Assembly (NCBI GenBank): GCA_030627065.1
Contig: DAOUSV010000047.1
Coordinates: 1 to 9,465 of the forward strand
Reading direction: 5' to 3'
From: Piscirickettsiaceae bacterium
GTDB lineage: Bacteria; Pseudomonadota; Gammaproteobacteria; Nitrosococcales; Methylophagaceae
Length of the DNA: 9,465 nucleotides
Positions 1-7,167 of the stretch are shown here, piece after piece. The notes under the pieces were generated by a model, which made no database searches, was not told where the DNA came from, and worked only from the letters and a program-made list of their open reading frames with translations. The translations under genes were made by a program, and so were the position numbers. Numbering within the stretch: position 1 is the stretch's first letter; every line of letters starts with the position of its first letter.

Positions 1-45
1 ATTACTAGACTCCCGCTAAAAGCACGCGGAAATGACAAGGAGGGT
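1..45. repeat. REP-like imperfect palindrome
   Basis: A short GC-rich stretch stands out from its AT-rich surroundings. CCGC at 13-16 pairs with GCGG at 26-29 around a 9-base loop, and scattered further matches lie outside this core. Read on the minus strand, it runs GTCATTTCCGCG, then GCTTTTAGCGGGA. This resembles the dispersed palindromic intergenic repeats of the 'GTCATTCCCGC...GCGGGAAT' type seen in many proteobacteria, from memory and without a search. It lies just downstream of the htpX stop codon, where such elements often sit and can stabilise or end transcripts. There is no T-run after the stem, so it is not a classical rho-independent terminator. The left end may be cut by the window edge. 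Confidence 0.45.
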
Positions 46-59
46 GGGGTGAATGAGCA

Positions 60-947
60 TTAAGATAAACGCTTAGCACGAATTTCTAAGGCTTCTATTC
101 TTGCTTCAATAGGAGGGTGTGATGAGAATACGGCCATAAAGCCACTTTTATCATTAATACCAAATGCTGCCATTTGTTCTGGCAATGCTTCAGGTTCGAC
201 TTGTCCTAAGCGTTTAAGTGCATTGATCATATTTTGATGTCCTGCTAAATCTGCACCACCAGTATCGGCAATAAATTCACGTTTTCTTGAGAAGTACATA
301 ACAATGGTAGATGCCAGTATTGATAATATAACTTGCGAGACCATCACCGTCACAAAGTAGCCGATGCCATGGCCTTGATTGTTTTTCAAAATCACTCTAT
401 CGACGATATGGCCGATAATTCGTGACAAAAAGACCACAAAGGTATTCACAACGCCTTGAATTAATGCCAATGTCACCATGTCACCATTAGCAATATGACT
501 CATCTCATGGCCAACTACGGCTTCTATTTCACCTTGAGACATATTATCTAACAAACCCTGAGATACAGCCATTAATGCCTTATTCTTCGATGCACCTGTG
601 GCAAATGCATTCATAGCTGATGAGGGGAATATTGCGACCTCGGGCATTTTTATACCAACAATCTCGGCTTGTTTTTCAACAGTACTTATTAACCATTTTT
701 CAATATTTGATGATGGATTGGTTATCACAACCGCCCCCGTCATACGTTTTGCCATCCACTTTGAAATCAGTAATGAAATCAATGAACCACCAAAACCAAT
801 AACACCAGAAAGTATCACTAATGCCTGAATATTAAGATCGGAACCATTTTCAGCAAGAATACTATCGACACCAAGTAGCCTTAGCGTAATGCTCAGAACG
901 GCCATAATAGCAATATTGGTCATAATAAATAATAGAATACGTTTCAT
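60..947 (-). CDS. htpX: Protease HtpX (M48 family, membrane zinc metalloprotease)
   Basis: HtpX is an inner-membrane zinc endopeptidase that degrades misfolded membrane proteins and is usually induced by envelope or heat stress. The 295-residue length is normal for the family. Hydrophobic segments are visible at about residues 4-25, 40-62, 158-180 and 195-218. The zinc-binding helix HEMSH (H147, E148, H151) follows the second segment, and E224 in REFIAD is the expected third ligand. The C-terminal SSHPPIEARIEAL motif (about 275-287) is characteristic. The start is supported by an AAAAGG ribosome-binding site six bases upstream. The gene is last in the minus-strand run after purM, purN and the DUF3108 gene, 24 bases after the latter's stop, so co-transcription is likely. 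No separate heat-shock promoter is evident in that gap. A REP-like palindrome lies just beyond its stop. Confidence 0.97.
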   Translation of the reverse strand: MKRILLFIMTNIAIMAVLSITLRLLGVDSILAENGSDLNIQALVILSGVIGFGGSLISLLISKWMAKRMTGAVVITNPSSNIEKWLISTVEKQAEIVGIKMPEVAIFPSSAMNAFATGASKNKALMAVSQGLLDNMSQGEIEAVVGHEMSHIANGDMVTLALIQGVVNTFVVFLSRIIGHIVDRVILKNNQGHGIGYFVTVMVSQVILSILASTIVMYFSRKREFIADTGGADLAGHQNMINALKRLGQVEPEALPEQMAAFGINDKSGFMAVFSSHPPIEARIEALEIRAKRLS

Positions 948-953
948 GTGTTG

Positions 954-959
954 CCTTTT
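954..959 (-). promoter_or_regulatory. Ribosome-binding site of htpX
   Basis: The minus strand reads AAAAGG, six bases before the htpX ATG. It is a good Shine-Dalgarno match and fixes the start at 947. Confidence 0.7.
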
Positions 960-971
960 GAAATTAAGTTA

Positions 972-1724
972 TTAAAAATCAGCATGGGCGCTAATTGGCG
1001 TAAATGCATTTTCGGTTGAAATACCCTTTAAACGGCGTAATTCAGCAGTAAATAGTGAACCACCTTTTTCAGTATGTTCCAATCTGACGGGTAGGTAATT
1101 CAATACTGGCGCACACCATAATGTTGTTTCGCGTCCCTTTGAACGAGTTCGTTCTCGTTTTAGTTTGATTGTGTGAATATTGCCGAGCGGGGTGGCAATA
1201 AGCTCTTCTCCAAGGATAAGTATTTTATAATTCTTAAGTTTGCCACCATCAGCGATGCGATAATTTAAGTTAGTTTTATTTTCAGTAAGATCGGACATTA
1301 AAGCCAGTTGATAAACTAACTTATCCAAAGTATTTTCCTCTAATTGTAACTGCCAAGGCTGCTTTTTATCATCAATAAAGACCTGCATATTTAGCCAATC
1401 AAAGTTTAGGCTTAGATATTTCTCTTTTTTGCCACCTGTTCGTTGATAAAGGTATGACTGGGGTAATATTGCACTATCTTTATATTGCCAGTGACTTGTC
1501 TCTTCAACTAAATCTGGCTTGAAATAGGCAAAAACACCTTTGGCTTGGGTAGCTGACTTAAAAATGCGAATATTATCATTATTAGTAGATAACTCTTGCT
1601 TAAGTTCACCTGCTTGCAAACCATTGAGCCTAACCAAGTAATTAGCAGAAAAATCAGGGATATCTTGTGCCAGTACGCATTGCGAGATGATGCTCAGTAA
1701 GATAAAGCTAATTATTTTTGTCAT
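972..1724 (-). CDS. Exported DUF3108 domain protein
   Basis: This 250-residue protein begins with a signal peptide: a Lys at position 3, a hydrophobic stretch 4-18 and a VLA-Q cleavage site after residue 19. The mature part starts with FSANYLVRLNGLQAGELKQE, a typical opening for DUF3108 proteins, which are predicted beta-rich periplasmic proteins of unknown function. The middle region with SYLYQRTGGKKEKYLSLNFD and the late region with TTLWCAPVLNYLPVRLEH also fit the family. A DUF3108 gene directly after purN is a recurrent gammaproteobacterial arrangement. It starts 11 bases after the purN stop and has no strong ribosome-binding site, so it probably depends on translation from purN. Only the family assignment and the export prediction are supported; no biochemical role can be read from the sequence. 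Confidence 0.88.
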   Translation of the reverse strand: MTKIISFILLSIISQCVLAQDIPDFSANYLVRLNGLQAGELKQELSTNNDNIRIFKSATQAKGVFAYFKPDLVEETSHWQYKDSAILPQSYLYQRTGGKKEKYLSLNFDWLNMQVFIDDKKQPWQLQLEENTLDKLVYQLALMSDLTENKTNLNYRIADGGKLKNYKILILGEELIATPLGNIHTIKLKRERTRSKGRETTLWCAPVLNYLPVRLEHTEKGGSLFTAELRRLKGISTENAFTPISAHADF

Positions 1725-1735
1725 AATAGTTTGAT

Positions 1736-2314
1736 TTAGCTGATTAGTTGTTTAATTGCCTTTGGATAAAGTTGATGCTCTTGTTCAAGCACACGAGTGG
1801 CTAATGTTCTTGCCGTATCCTCGGGTAAAATAGTTACTCGTGCTTGTAAGACCACAGGGCCATCGTCAAGTTCAGCTGTTACAATGTGAACACTGGCTCC
1901 ATGTTCTTTTTCACCAGCATCAATCGCTCGTTGATGAGTATCTAATCCCTTGAATTTAGGCAGTAATGACGGGTGGATATTAACTAGTTTTCCAGCATAA
2001 TGTTCAACGAATTCAGTGGTCAATATTCGCATAAAACCAGCCAACACAACTAAGGCTGGAGAGTGAGTATCAATTTCTTGTGCTAAAGCCTGATCAAACG
2101 CCTCACGAGAATCAAAGTCTTTATGATCAATGATTGTGGTATTTATACCTGCTTGTTGAGCAAATTCGATACCGGCAGCATCTGGACGGTTACTAATAAT
2201 AGCTGCAATCGTAACGGGCAGTTGACCATTTTGAGCGGCCTTAACAATCGACATCATATTGCTACCCCGACCAGAGATCAGGATAACAATAGATGGTTTA
2301 CCAGATGTATTCAT
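1736..2314 (-). CDS. purN: Phosphoribosylglycinamide formyltransferase PurN
   Basis: PurN transfers a formyl group from 10-formyltetrahydrofolate to glycinamide ribonucleotide (GAR), the third step of de novo purine synthesis in the cytoplasm. With the ATG at 2314 the protein has 192 residues. It shows the N-terminal ISGRGSNM phosphate-binding loop (13-20), LAGFMRIL (91-98) and the catalytic set N112 and H114 in NIHPSLLP plus D150 in ELDDGP. These are offset by six from the E. coli residues N106, H108 and D144. A TTG two codons upstream would also open the frame, but the ATG is preferred. The start lies six bases after the purM TAG with no convincing ribosome-binding site, so translational coupling to purM is likely. 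This is the purine-dedicated half of the minus-strand operon. Confidence 0.97.
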   Translation of the reverse strand: MNTSGKPSIVILISGRGSNMMSIVKAAQNGQLPVTIAAIISNRPDAAGIEFAQQAGINTTIIDHKDFDSREAFDQALAQEIDTHSPALVVLAGFMRILTTEFVEHYAGKLVNIHPSLLPKFKGLDTHQRAIDAGEKEHGASVHIVTAELDDGPVVLQARVTILPEDTARTLATRVLEQEHQLYPKAIKQLIS

Positions 2315-2320
2315 TATCAA

Positions 2321-3376
2321 CTATTTGATAACAACATGAGGTGTTGTTTGATCAGAACGCTCGATATGACCAATTTGGAAAGCGGTCTCACCAAGCTCTG
2401 CAAGTAATGATAATGTTTCTTCAGCATCCTCTTTAGCAATGACGATTACCATGCCGATACCATTATTGAATGTGCGGTACATTTCTTCATCAATGACATT
2501 ACCTTGCTCTTGTAACCAGTCAAAAATAGCAGGACGTTGCCAGCTTTTGGCATCAATATTAGCTTGAACATTATCCGGTAATACACGAGGGATATTTTCT
2601 AACAAACCACCGCCAGTAATATGAGATAGCGCATGAATATTAATTTTTTCATGTAGTTGAAGTAATGATTTAACGTAAATTCTTGTTGGAGTTAGCAGAA
2701 GGTCACCCAGTGTGCTTCCTGCAAATTGGGTTGATAAGTCATCGTCGCTACGCTCAAGGATTTTACGAATTAATGAGTAGCCATTTGAGTGTGGGCCTGA
2801 TGACGCTAAACCAATTAACACATCGCCAGCAGCGACTTGAGCACCATCAATCACATTGTCTTTTTCAACAACACCTACACAGAACCCAGCGAGATCATAG
2901 TCGCCTTCTTGATACATGCTTGGCATTTCAGCAGTTTCACCACCAACAAGTGCTGCACCAGCAAGAGTACAACCATCAGCAATACCTGAAACTACCGATG
3001 TTGCGACATCAATATCAAGTTTACTTGTTGCATAATAATCAAGAAAAAATAGTGGTTCAGCACCTAAAACGATAATGTCATTAACGCACATTGCAACTAA
3101 ATCAATACCGATTGAATTGTGAATGCCAGACTCAATAGCGAGACGAAGTTTTGTACCTACACCATCTGTTCCTGATACAAGAACAGGCTGTTTATAACGA
3201 TCGGTTGGTAGTTCAAACATACTACCGAAACCTCCAAGTCCTGACATCACACCAGGACGGCGCGTTTTAGCGGCTAGAGGTTTAATGCGGTCAACAAGTG
3301 CATTGCCAGCTTCAATATCAACGCCGGCATCGCGGTAGCTTAAAGATGAAGACTTAGTATCGACGGTGTTCGTCAT
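2321..3376 (-). CDS. purM: Phosphoribosylformylglycinamidine cyclo-ligase PurM (AIR synthetase)
   Basis: PurM closes the imidazole ring, converting FGAM and ATP to aminoimidazole ribonucleotide (AIR), the fifth step of purine synthesis. At 351 residues it is close to the usual length of about 345. It carries the family motifs in order: SYRDAGVDIEAGNALVDRIK near residue 13, GGFGSMFEL, LVSGTDGVGTKL, VAMCVNDI, LFFLDYYA, ALVGGETAEMP, YDLAGFCVGVVE, GPHSNGYSLIRKIL, HITGGGLLENIPR and FNNGIGMV. The start is fixed by an AGGAA ribosome-binding site. It is the first gene of the minus-strand operon, divergent from the DUF2066 gene across a 61-base spacer. I could not see a recognisable PurR operator in that spacer, so purine control of the E. 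coli kind is not supported here. Confidence 0.98.
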   Translation of the reverse strand: MTNTVDTKSSSLSYRDAGVDIEAGNALVDRIKPLAAKTRRPGVMSGLGGFGSMFELPTDRYKQPVLVSGTDGVGTKLRLAIESGIHNSIGIDLVAMCVNDIIVLGAEPLFFLDYYATSKLDIDVATSVVSGIADGCTLAGAALVGGETAEMPSMYQEGDYDLAGFCVGVVEKDNVIDGAQVAAGDVLIGLASSGPHSNGYSLIRKILERSDDDLSTQFAGSTLGDLLLTPTRIYVKSLLQLHEKINIHALSHITGGGLLENIPRVLPDNVQANIDAKSWQRPAIFDWLQEQGNVIDEEMYRTFNNGIGMVIVIAKEDAEETLSLLAELGETAFQIGHIERSDQTTPHVVIK

Positions 3377-3437
3377 GGTAAATTCCTGAATGTAAAAAGG
3401 CTGGGTATCTATAAAAACAGCGTGTTAGAATACCACA
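3377..3437. promoter_or_regulatory. Divergent promoter region purM / DUF2066 gene
   Basis: This 61-base spacer must serve both operons if neither is read from elsewhere. On the plus strand, TAGAAT at 3426-3431 matches the -10 consensus at five of six positions, and TATAAA lies at 3410-3415. On the minus strand, an extended -10-like TGGTATTCT overlaps the plus-strand TAGAAT. No clear TTGACA box is visible for either direction. If the two overlapping -10 elements are both used, the two promoters would exclude each other. These are eye-picked matches and could be chance in AT-rich DNA. Confidence 0.4.
3383..3387 (-). promoter_or_regulatory. Ribosome-binding site of purM
   Basis: The minus strand reads AGGAA six bases before the purM ATG at 3376, supporting that start. 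Confidence 0.65.
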
Positions 3438-4487
3438 ATGCATAGATTATTTTTTGTTCTAATTTCATTGATTGCAACAGATGTTTCCGCTGTAGATGTT
3501 GCTAATTTATATCAATCGTCAGTTCCTGTGGCAACGCAAGGGGAAAAAGAGCGCCTGCAATCTGCGCCACATGCCTTACAGCAGGTGTTGCTAAAAGTGG
3601 TGGGTGATCGTGCTGCTTTGGATGCGGCAGATGTTTCTTCATTACTATTACAAGCCGGTACCTTAATTCAGCAATATCAATATCAGCAAGTGAATAAGCT
3701 CAGTGATGATGTGACAGAACCTGAGCGTTTGGAGCTGGTTTTAACCTTTAATGAAGCAAGTTTGAACCAAAAATTAGCAAGTTTAGACTTGCCGTTATGG
3801 GGAACATCACGGCCAGAAGTATTAGTTTGGTTTGCCATAGACGATGGTAAATCCCGCACAATTATGAGTAATGATGATGCTAATAAACAAATAGCTAAGG
3901 CTCTTGAACAGGTGGTAAAACTGCGAGGATTACCCATATTAATGCCTGTTATGGACTTACAAGATCAAAGTAAGGTGCAATTTGCGGATCTTTGGGCAGG
4001 GTTTTCTGACCCCATTGAACGTGCGTCGGAACGTTATGGTAGCCCCGTTGTTTTAATGGCAAGCGCATTAGTTGATGCGAATGGTGAGGTAAATGTTCGC
4101 TGGCAGAGCTTGATTAATGGTGATACAGCACAATGGCAATCTCGTGGTGATATTCATACAGCAATGCAAGAGGGAGTTAATGAGTTAGCGGATCGTTTAG
4201 CAAAACGTTTTTCTCAAGTTGTTGGTAATAATCACGATGTGAGTACTTTGTTATTGCAGATCAATAATGTCAGTGACTATGCTGATTATTCGCGGTTAGT
4301 CTCTTATTTAAAGGGTTTACAGTATGTTTCAAATGTGAAAGTCTCACGCTTAGCGACGGACAAACTTGATATCACTCTTTCTCTTAAAGGTGACTTGATA
4401 ATTTTTAATCAAACTTTGGCCATTGATCGTGTACTTATTTCAGAATCTTATTCCACAGAAAATACTTTTAACTATCGTTTAAATTAA
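3438..4487 (+). CDS. Exported DUF2066 domain protein
   Basis: This 349-residue protein has an N-terminal signal peptide (residues 1-18, cleavage after VSA) and then the opening typical of DUF2066: NLYQSSVPV followed by a stretch with ALQQVLLKVVGDRAAL near residues 47-62. The family's function is not established. From memory, a member lies next to purM and hda in pseudomonads, so the position supports the call. The chosen ATG gives a proper signal peptide, but no Shine-Dalgarno sequence precedes it, and a -10-like TAGAAT ends only six bases upstream. The message could therefore start at or very near the ATG. The gene leads the plus-strand operon, and perM follows after nine bases. The C-terminal part (about 270-349) is soluble and shows no motif that I recognise. 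Confidence 0.85.
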   Translation: MHRLFFVLISLIATDVSAVDVANLYQSSVPVATQGEKERLQSAPHALQQVLLKVVGDRAALDAADVSSLLLQAGTLIQQYQYQQVNKLSDDVTEPERLELVLTFNEASLNQKLASLDLPLWGTSRPEVLVWFAIDDGKSRTIMSNDDANKQIAKALEQVVKLRGLPILMPVMDLQDQSKVQFADLWAGFSDPIERASERYGSPVVLMASALVDANGEVNVRWQSLINGDTAQWQSRGDIHTAMQEGVNELADRLAKRFSQVVGNNHDVSTLLLQINNVSDYADYSRLVSYLKGLQYVSNVKVSRLATDKLDITLSLKGDLIIFNQTLAIDRVLISESYSTENTFNYRLN

Positions 4488-4490
4488 GGA
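4486..4490 (+). promoter_or_regulatory. Ribosome-binding site of perM
   Basis: AAGGA overlaps the stop codon of the DUF2066 gene and lies six bases before the ATG at 4497. It favours that ATG over the GTG immediately before it at 4494. Confidence 0.65.
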
Positions 4491-4496
4491 ATAGTG

Positions 4497-5543
4497 ATGA
4501 CTGACAGTAATAAACTATTTTTAATTATCAGTTTGGCCTTAGGTGGATGGCTATTTTATTTGCTTTCACCAGTCTTGATGCCATTTTTTGTTTCAGCATT
4601 ACTAGCGTATTTAGGCGATCCGATTGTTGATAAATTAGAAGAAAAAAAGTTATCTCGTACCGTATCAGTATCCATCGTTTTTTCTGTATTAGTGCTAACA
4701 TTTTTATTATTACTATTTGTTTTATTACCGATGCTAGCGTCACAAATAGCGGCATTATTTAAACGATTGCCGGAGTATGTAACCTTAGTACATTCGATGC
4801 TACAGCCTTGGCTAAACTCGATAGGGTTGCCTGCTGATTTATTTGATATTAATACGATAAAACAAGCGTTTGCAAATTATTGGGCTGAAATAGGCCAAGT
4901 AGCAGGCGGTATTGTTAGCTATATGACGCAATCAGGCATGATGTTATTACAGTGGTTAGTTAACCTTATTTTAATACCTGTGGTGACATTCTATTTATTG
5001 CGCGATTGGGATTTAATTGTTGCACGATTTAGAGAGTTATTACCGCGCCGACAAGCCGATAAAGTTATTAAACTGTCATTAGAGTGTGATGATATGTTGG
5101 CGGCTTTTATTCGCGGTCAAGTTATGGTTATGTTGGCTTTAGCGACTATTTACACAGCAGGTTTGGCCATGATTGGTTTAGAATTAGCCTTATTATTAGG
5201 TGTTATTGCCGGCATCGTTAGTTTTGTACCGTATCTTGGTTTAATCGTAGGTATTGGTTTGGCTGGCTTGGCAGCTTTCTTCCAATTTCATGAGTGGTTG
5301 CCAGTATTAATGGTCGTCTTAGTATTTGGTGTGGCCCAAGTTGTTGAAGCGGTTGTCTTAACGCCTCGATTTGTTGGTGAACGAATTGGTTTACATCCTG
5401 TCGCTGTTATTTTTGCCGTATTAGCAGGAGGGCAATTATTTGGTTTTACTGGTGTATTATTAGCTCTGCCAGTCGCCGCCGTCATTATGGTATTACTTCG
5501 CCACACACATCAACATTATTTGGCCAGTCAGCTTTATAGATAA
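4497..5543 (+). CDS. perM: AI-2E family transporter, PerM-like membrane protein
   Basis: This is a polytopic inner-membrane protein of the AI-2E transporter family (PerM/TqsA type, PF01594). Members are linked to export of small molecules or ions, and the substrate here cannot be read from the sequence. From the ATG it has 348 residues, normal for the family. Hydrophobic segments lie at about 7-24, 25-38, 57-82, 148-168, 208-226, 230-256, 265-285 and 302-335, with the soluble loop between segments three and four (about 83-147) expected for the family. The C-terminal signature is clear: LTPRFVGERIGLHPV at 288-302, then AGGQLFGFTGVLLALP at 310-325. The name PerM is preferred because E. coli perM lies near hda and purMN. 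The hda start follows the stop by four bases, indicating co-transcription. Confidence 0.92.
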   Translation: MTDSNKLFLIISLALGGWLFYLLSPVLMPFFVSALLAYLGDPIVDKLEEKKLSRTVSVSIVFSVLVLTFLLLLFVLLPMLASQIAALFKRLPEYVTLVHSMLQPWLNSIGLPADLFDINTIKQAFANYWAEIGQVAGGIVSYMTQSGMMLLQWLVNLILIPVVTFYLLRDWDLIVARFRELLPRRQADKVIKLSLECDDMLAAFIRGQVMVMLALATIYTAGLAMIGLELALLLGVIAGIVSFVPYLGLIVGIGLAGLAAFFQFHEWLPVLMVVLVFGVAQVVEAVVLTPRFVGERIGLHPVAVIFAVLAGGQLFGFTGVLLALPVAAVIMVLLRHTHQHYLASQLYR

Positions 5544-5547
5544 TTAT

Positions 5548-6246
5548 ATGCAGTCATCAGCAACACAAATTCCATTGCGATTAAACCCGCAAGATGTTTA
5601 TCGTTTCGATAACTTTTATTTCCAGCAGCCAGAATTAAGGCAGTTGTTTATTAGTTTAGAGCAGTCAGAGAGTAACTTTATCTACTTATGGGGACTAGAG
5701 CCCTGCGGAAAAACACATTTATTACTTGCCGCGACAGAACAATGCTCTAAACGGTCACTTTATTTGCCATTAGAGGAGCTTGTTGAAACGGCATCTCCAG
5801 AAATATTGCAATCAGTAGAACAGTTAGATTTATTATGTATTGATGAATTGGATGCCATTGCAGGCAAGGCCGATTGGCAAGAAGCGTTATTCCATTGTTT
5901 TAACCGCTTACAACATTCAGGTTGCAAACTGATAGTTGCTGCAACGCATAATCCAGCGACAATTACATTTACATTGGCTGATTTAAAATCGCGAATGGCA
6001 ACAGCCTTGGTCTATCAGCTTGAGTCTTTGGATGATAATGGTAAGCAGGAGATCTTAATTCTACAGGCAAGAAGTCGAGGCTTAGAACTGCCAGAAGATG
6101 TCGCACTGCATTTGTTGCGTCATTATAGTCGTGATATTAAGGTGTTAATGTCGGTATTACAGCGTTTAGATGAGGCCTCTATGGTATCTAAAAGACGATT
6201 AACTATTCCTTTTATTCGTCAAGTATTAGTGAATGATCAAGACTAG
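5548..6246 (+). CDS. hda: DnaA regulatory inactivator Hda (DnaA-homologous AAA+ protein)
   Basis: Hda binds the DNA-loaded beta sliding clamp and stimulates hydrolysis of DnaA-bound ATP, which limits re-initiation of replication. The protein has 232 residues and consists of a DnaA-like AAA+ module without the DnaA DNA-binding domain. The N-terminal QIPLRL (residues 7-12) matches the QLxLPL-type clamp-binding motif. Walker A is GLEPCGKTH at 49-57, with K55 and T56 intact, where E. coli Hda has a divergent loop. Walker B is LLCIDELDAIAG, with D99 and E100. DLKSRM places the expected arginine finger at R149, and RHYSRDIKVL holds the sensor-II arginine near 195. The start follows the perM stop by four bases without a clear ribosome-binding site. 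Its 3' end overlaps the next gene by 14 bases. Confidence 0.94.
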   Translation: MQSSATQIPLRLNPQDVYRFDNFYFQQPELRQLFISLEQSESNFIYLWGLEPCGKTHLLLAATEQCSKRSLYLPLEELVETASPEILQSVEQLDLLCIDELDAIAGKADWQEALFHCFNRLQHSGCKLIVAATHNPATITFTLADLKSRMATALVYQLESLDDNGKQEILILQARSRGLELPEDVALHLLRHYSRDIKVLMSVLQRLDEASMVSKRRLTIPFIRQVLVNDQD

Positions 6247-7165
6247 TTTAACCATAGTTATTCCTGAGCTTGCAGGAATTTTACAACAACAAATCAATAG
6301 GAAACTCCTTCCAGAGTATTTAACTAAAATTAAAACCAAAGGTGACTTCAAAGAAAATGAAGCGGGCTTATCGCGTTTATTAATGAATCATTTTAGCGAT
6401 ACACCATTAACAGGTTCTGATTTGCCTGTTGCCAGTTTACGAAGCGATAAGGTAATCACATTGTGTGCCGATCCTTGTTATCTACACGCTGATCTTGATC
6501 GTGTTTTATTGTTTAGTGATGACTTAAATTTAACGGAAGAAGAAAGCTCGATTTTAATTGCTGAAATACAACCCTTATTGGCTGAATTTGGCGCGAGGTT
6601 AAGCCAATATAAAACAGATAAATGGCTATTAGAATTAGAGTCACTACCTGAGTTGGATTTTAGTGCTTTGCCGGATGTTAGTGGGCGTTCTGTTGACCAG
6701 TTTTTACCGGAGGGAGAAGATAGACGCGATTGGATTCGACTCTGGAATGAAATTCAAATGCAATTGTACAATGCGGATGTCAACCAACGACGTCAAGCCC
6801 AAGGGAAAGTGCCAATTAATAGTCTTTGGTTTTGGGGGCAAGGCATATTCAAGCCCAAACAACAGGCATGGCAATCAGTACAAGGTGAGCATGAATTGTT
6901 AGCCCAATTATCTGAAGTATCCAAAGTTGATTGTCGTGATAATAATTTTGATGTGACGACCTTATCAAGAGGTGCTCATTTATGGTTGTTAAATAGCATT
7001 GATATTGATGGTGATTGGCAAATGCAGTTGCAGCAACTAGATGAACAGATACTGAAACCTGTTTGGCAATCACTACGCAAGATGAAGGTGGACCATGTTT
7101 CTTTGCAGATTCCTAATCATGGAATTTATACTTTAACGCCATTAGATGGTTGGAGATTTTGGTAA
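6233..7165 (+). CDS. RpfE-type conserved protein of unknown function
   Basis: This 310-residue protein without signal peptide or membrane segments resembles the family annotated as 'regulatory protein, RpfE type' (some members are labelled phosphoglycerate mutase-like). No enzyme activity can be assigned. Family-like blocks are CADPCYLHADLDRVLLF near 78-94, LPEGEDRRDWIRLWNEIQM at 158-176, DVNQRRQAQGKVPINSLWFW near 182-201 followed by GQG, and the C-terminal PNHGIYTLTPLDGW. In Xanthomonas, rpfE also lies near recJ, which supports the assignment. It overlaps hda by 14 bases in a different frame and ends two bases before the recJ ATG, so translation is probably coupled on both sides. No ribosome-binding site is evident. 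Recognition is from memory of the family; the role is unknown. Confidence 0.8.
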   Translation: MIKTSLTIVIPELAGILQQQINRKLLPEYLTKIKTKGDFKENEAGLSRLLMNHFSDTPLTGSDLPVASLRSDKVITLCADPCYLHADLDRVLLFSDDLNLTEEESSILIAEIQPLLAEFGARLSQYKTDKWLLELESLPELDFSALPDVSGRSVDQFLPEGEDRRDWIRLWNEIQMQLYNADVNQRRQAQGKVPINSLWFWGQGIFKPKQQAWQSVQGEHELLAQLSEVSKVDCRDNNFDVTTLSRGAHLWLLNSIDIDGDWQMQLQQLDEQILKPVWQSLRKMKVDHVSLQIPNHGIYTLTPLDGWRFW

Positions 7166-7167
7166 CA

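Noticed and set aside
598..828. Plus-strand open frames opposite htpX
   Set aside because: They are antisense to well-conserved htpX sequence and have no family resemblance or ribosome-binding site.
2123..2407. A plus-strand open frame across the purN/purM junction
   Set aside because: It is antisense to both genes and has no domain-like content.
2683..3075. A 130-codon plus-strand open frame rich in Gln, His and Leu
   Set aside because: It lies entirely antisense to purM, has a composition typical of reading a real gene backwards, and shows no recognisable domain.
3377..3437. Possible PurR operator upstream of purM
   Set aside because: No sequence close to the E. coli ACGCAAACGTTTTCGT-type palindrome is present.
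7150..7167. TTG start that would lengthen RecJ by six residues
   Set aside because: The ATG at 7168 gives 577 residues, the E. coli RecJ length, and avoids overlap with the previous gene.
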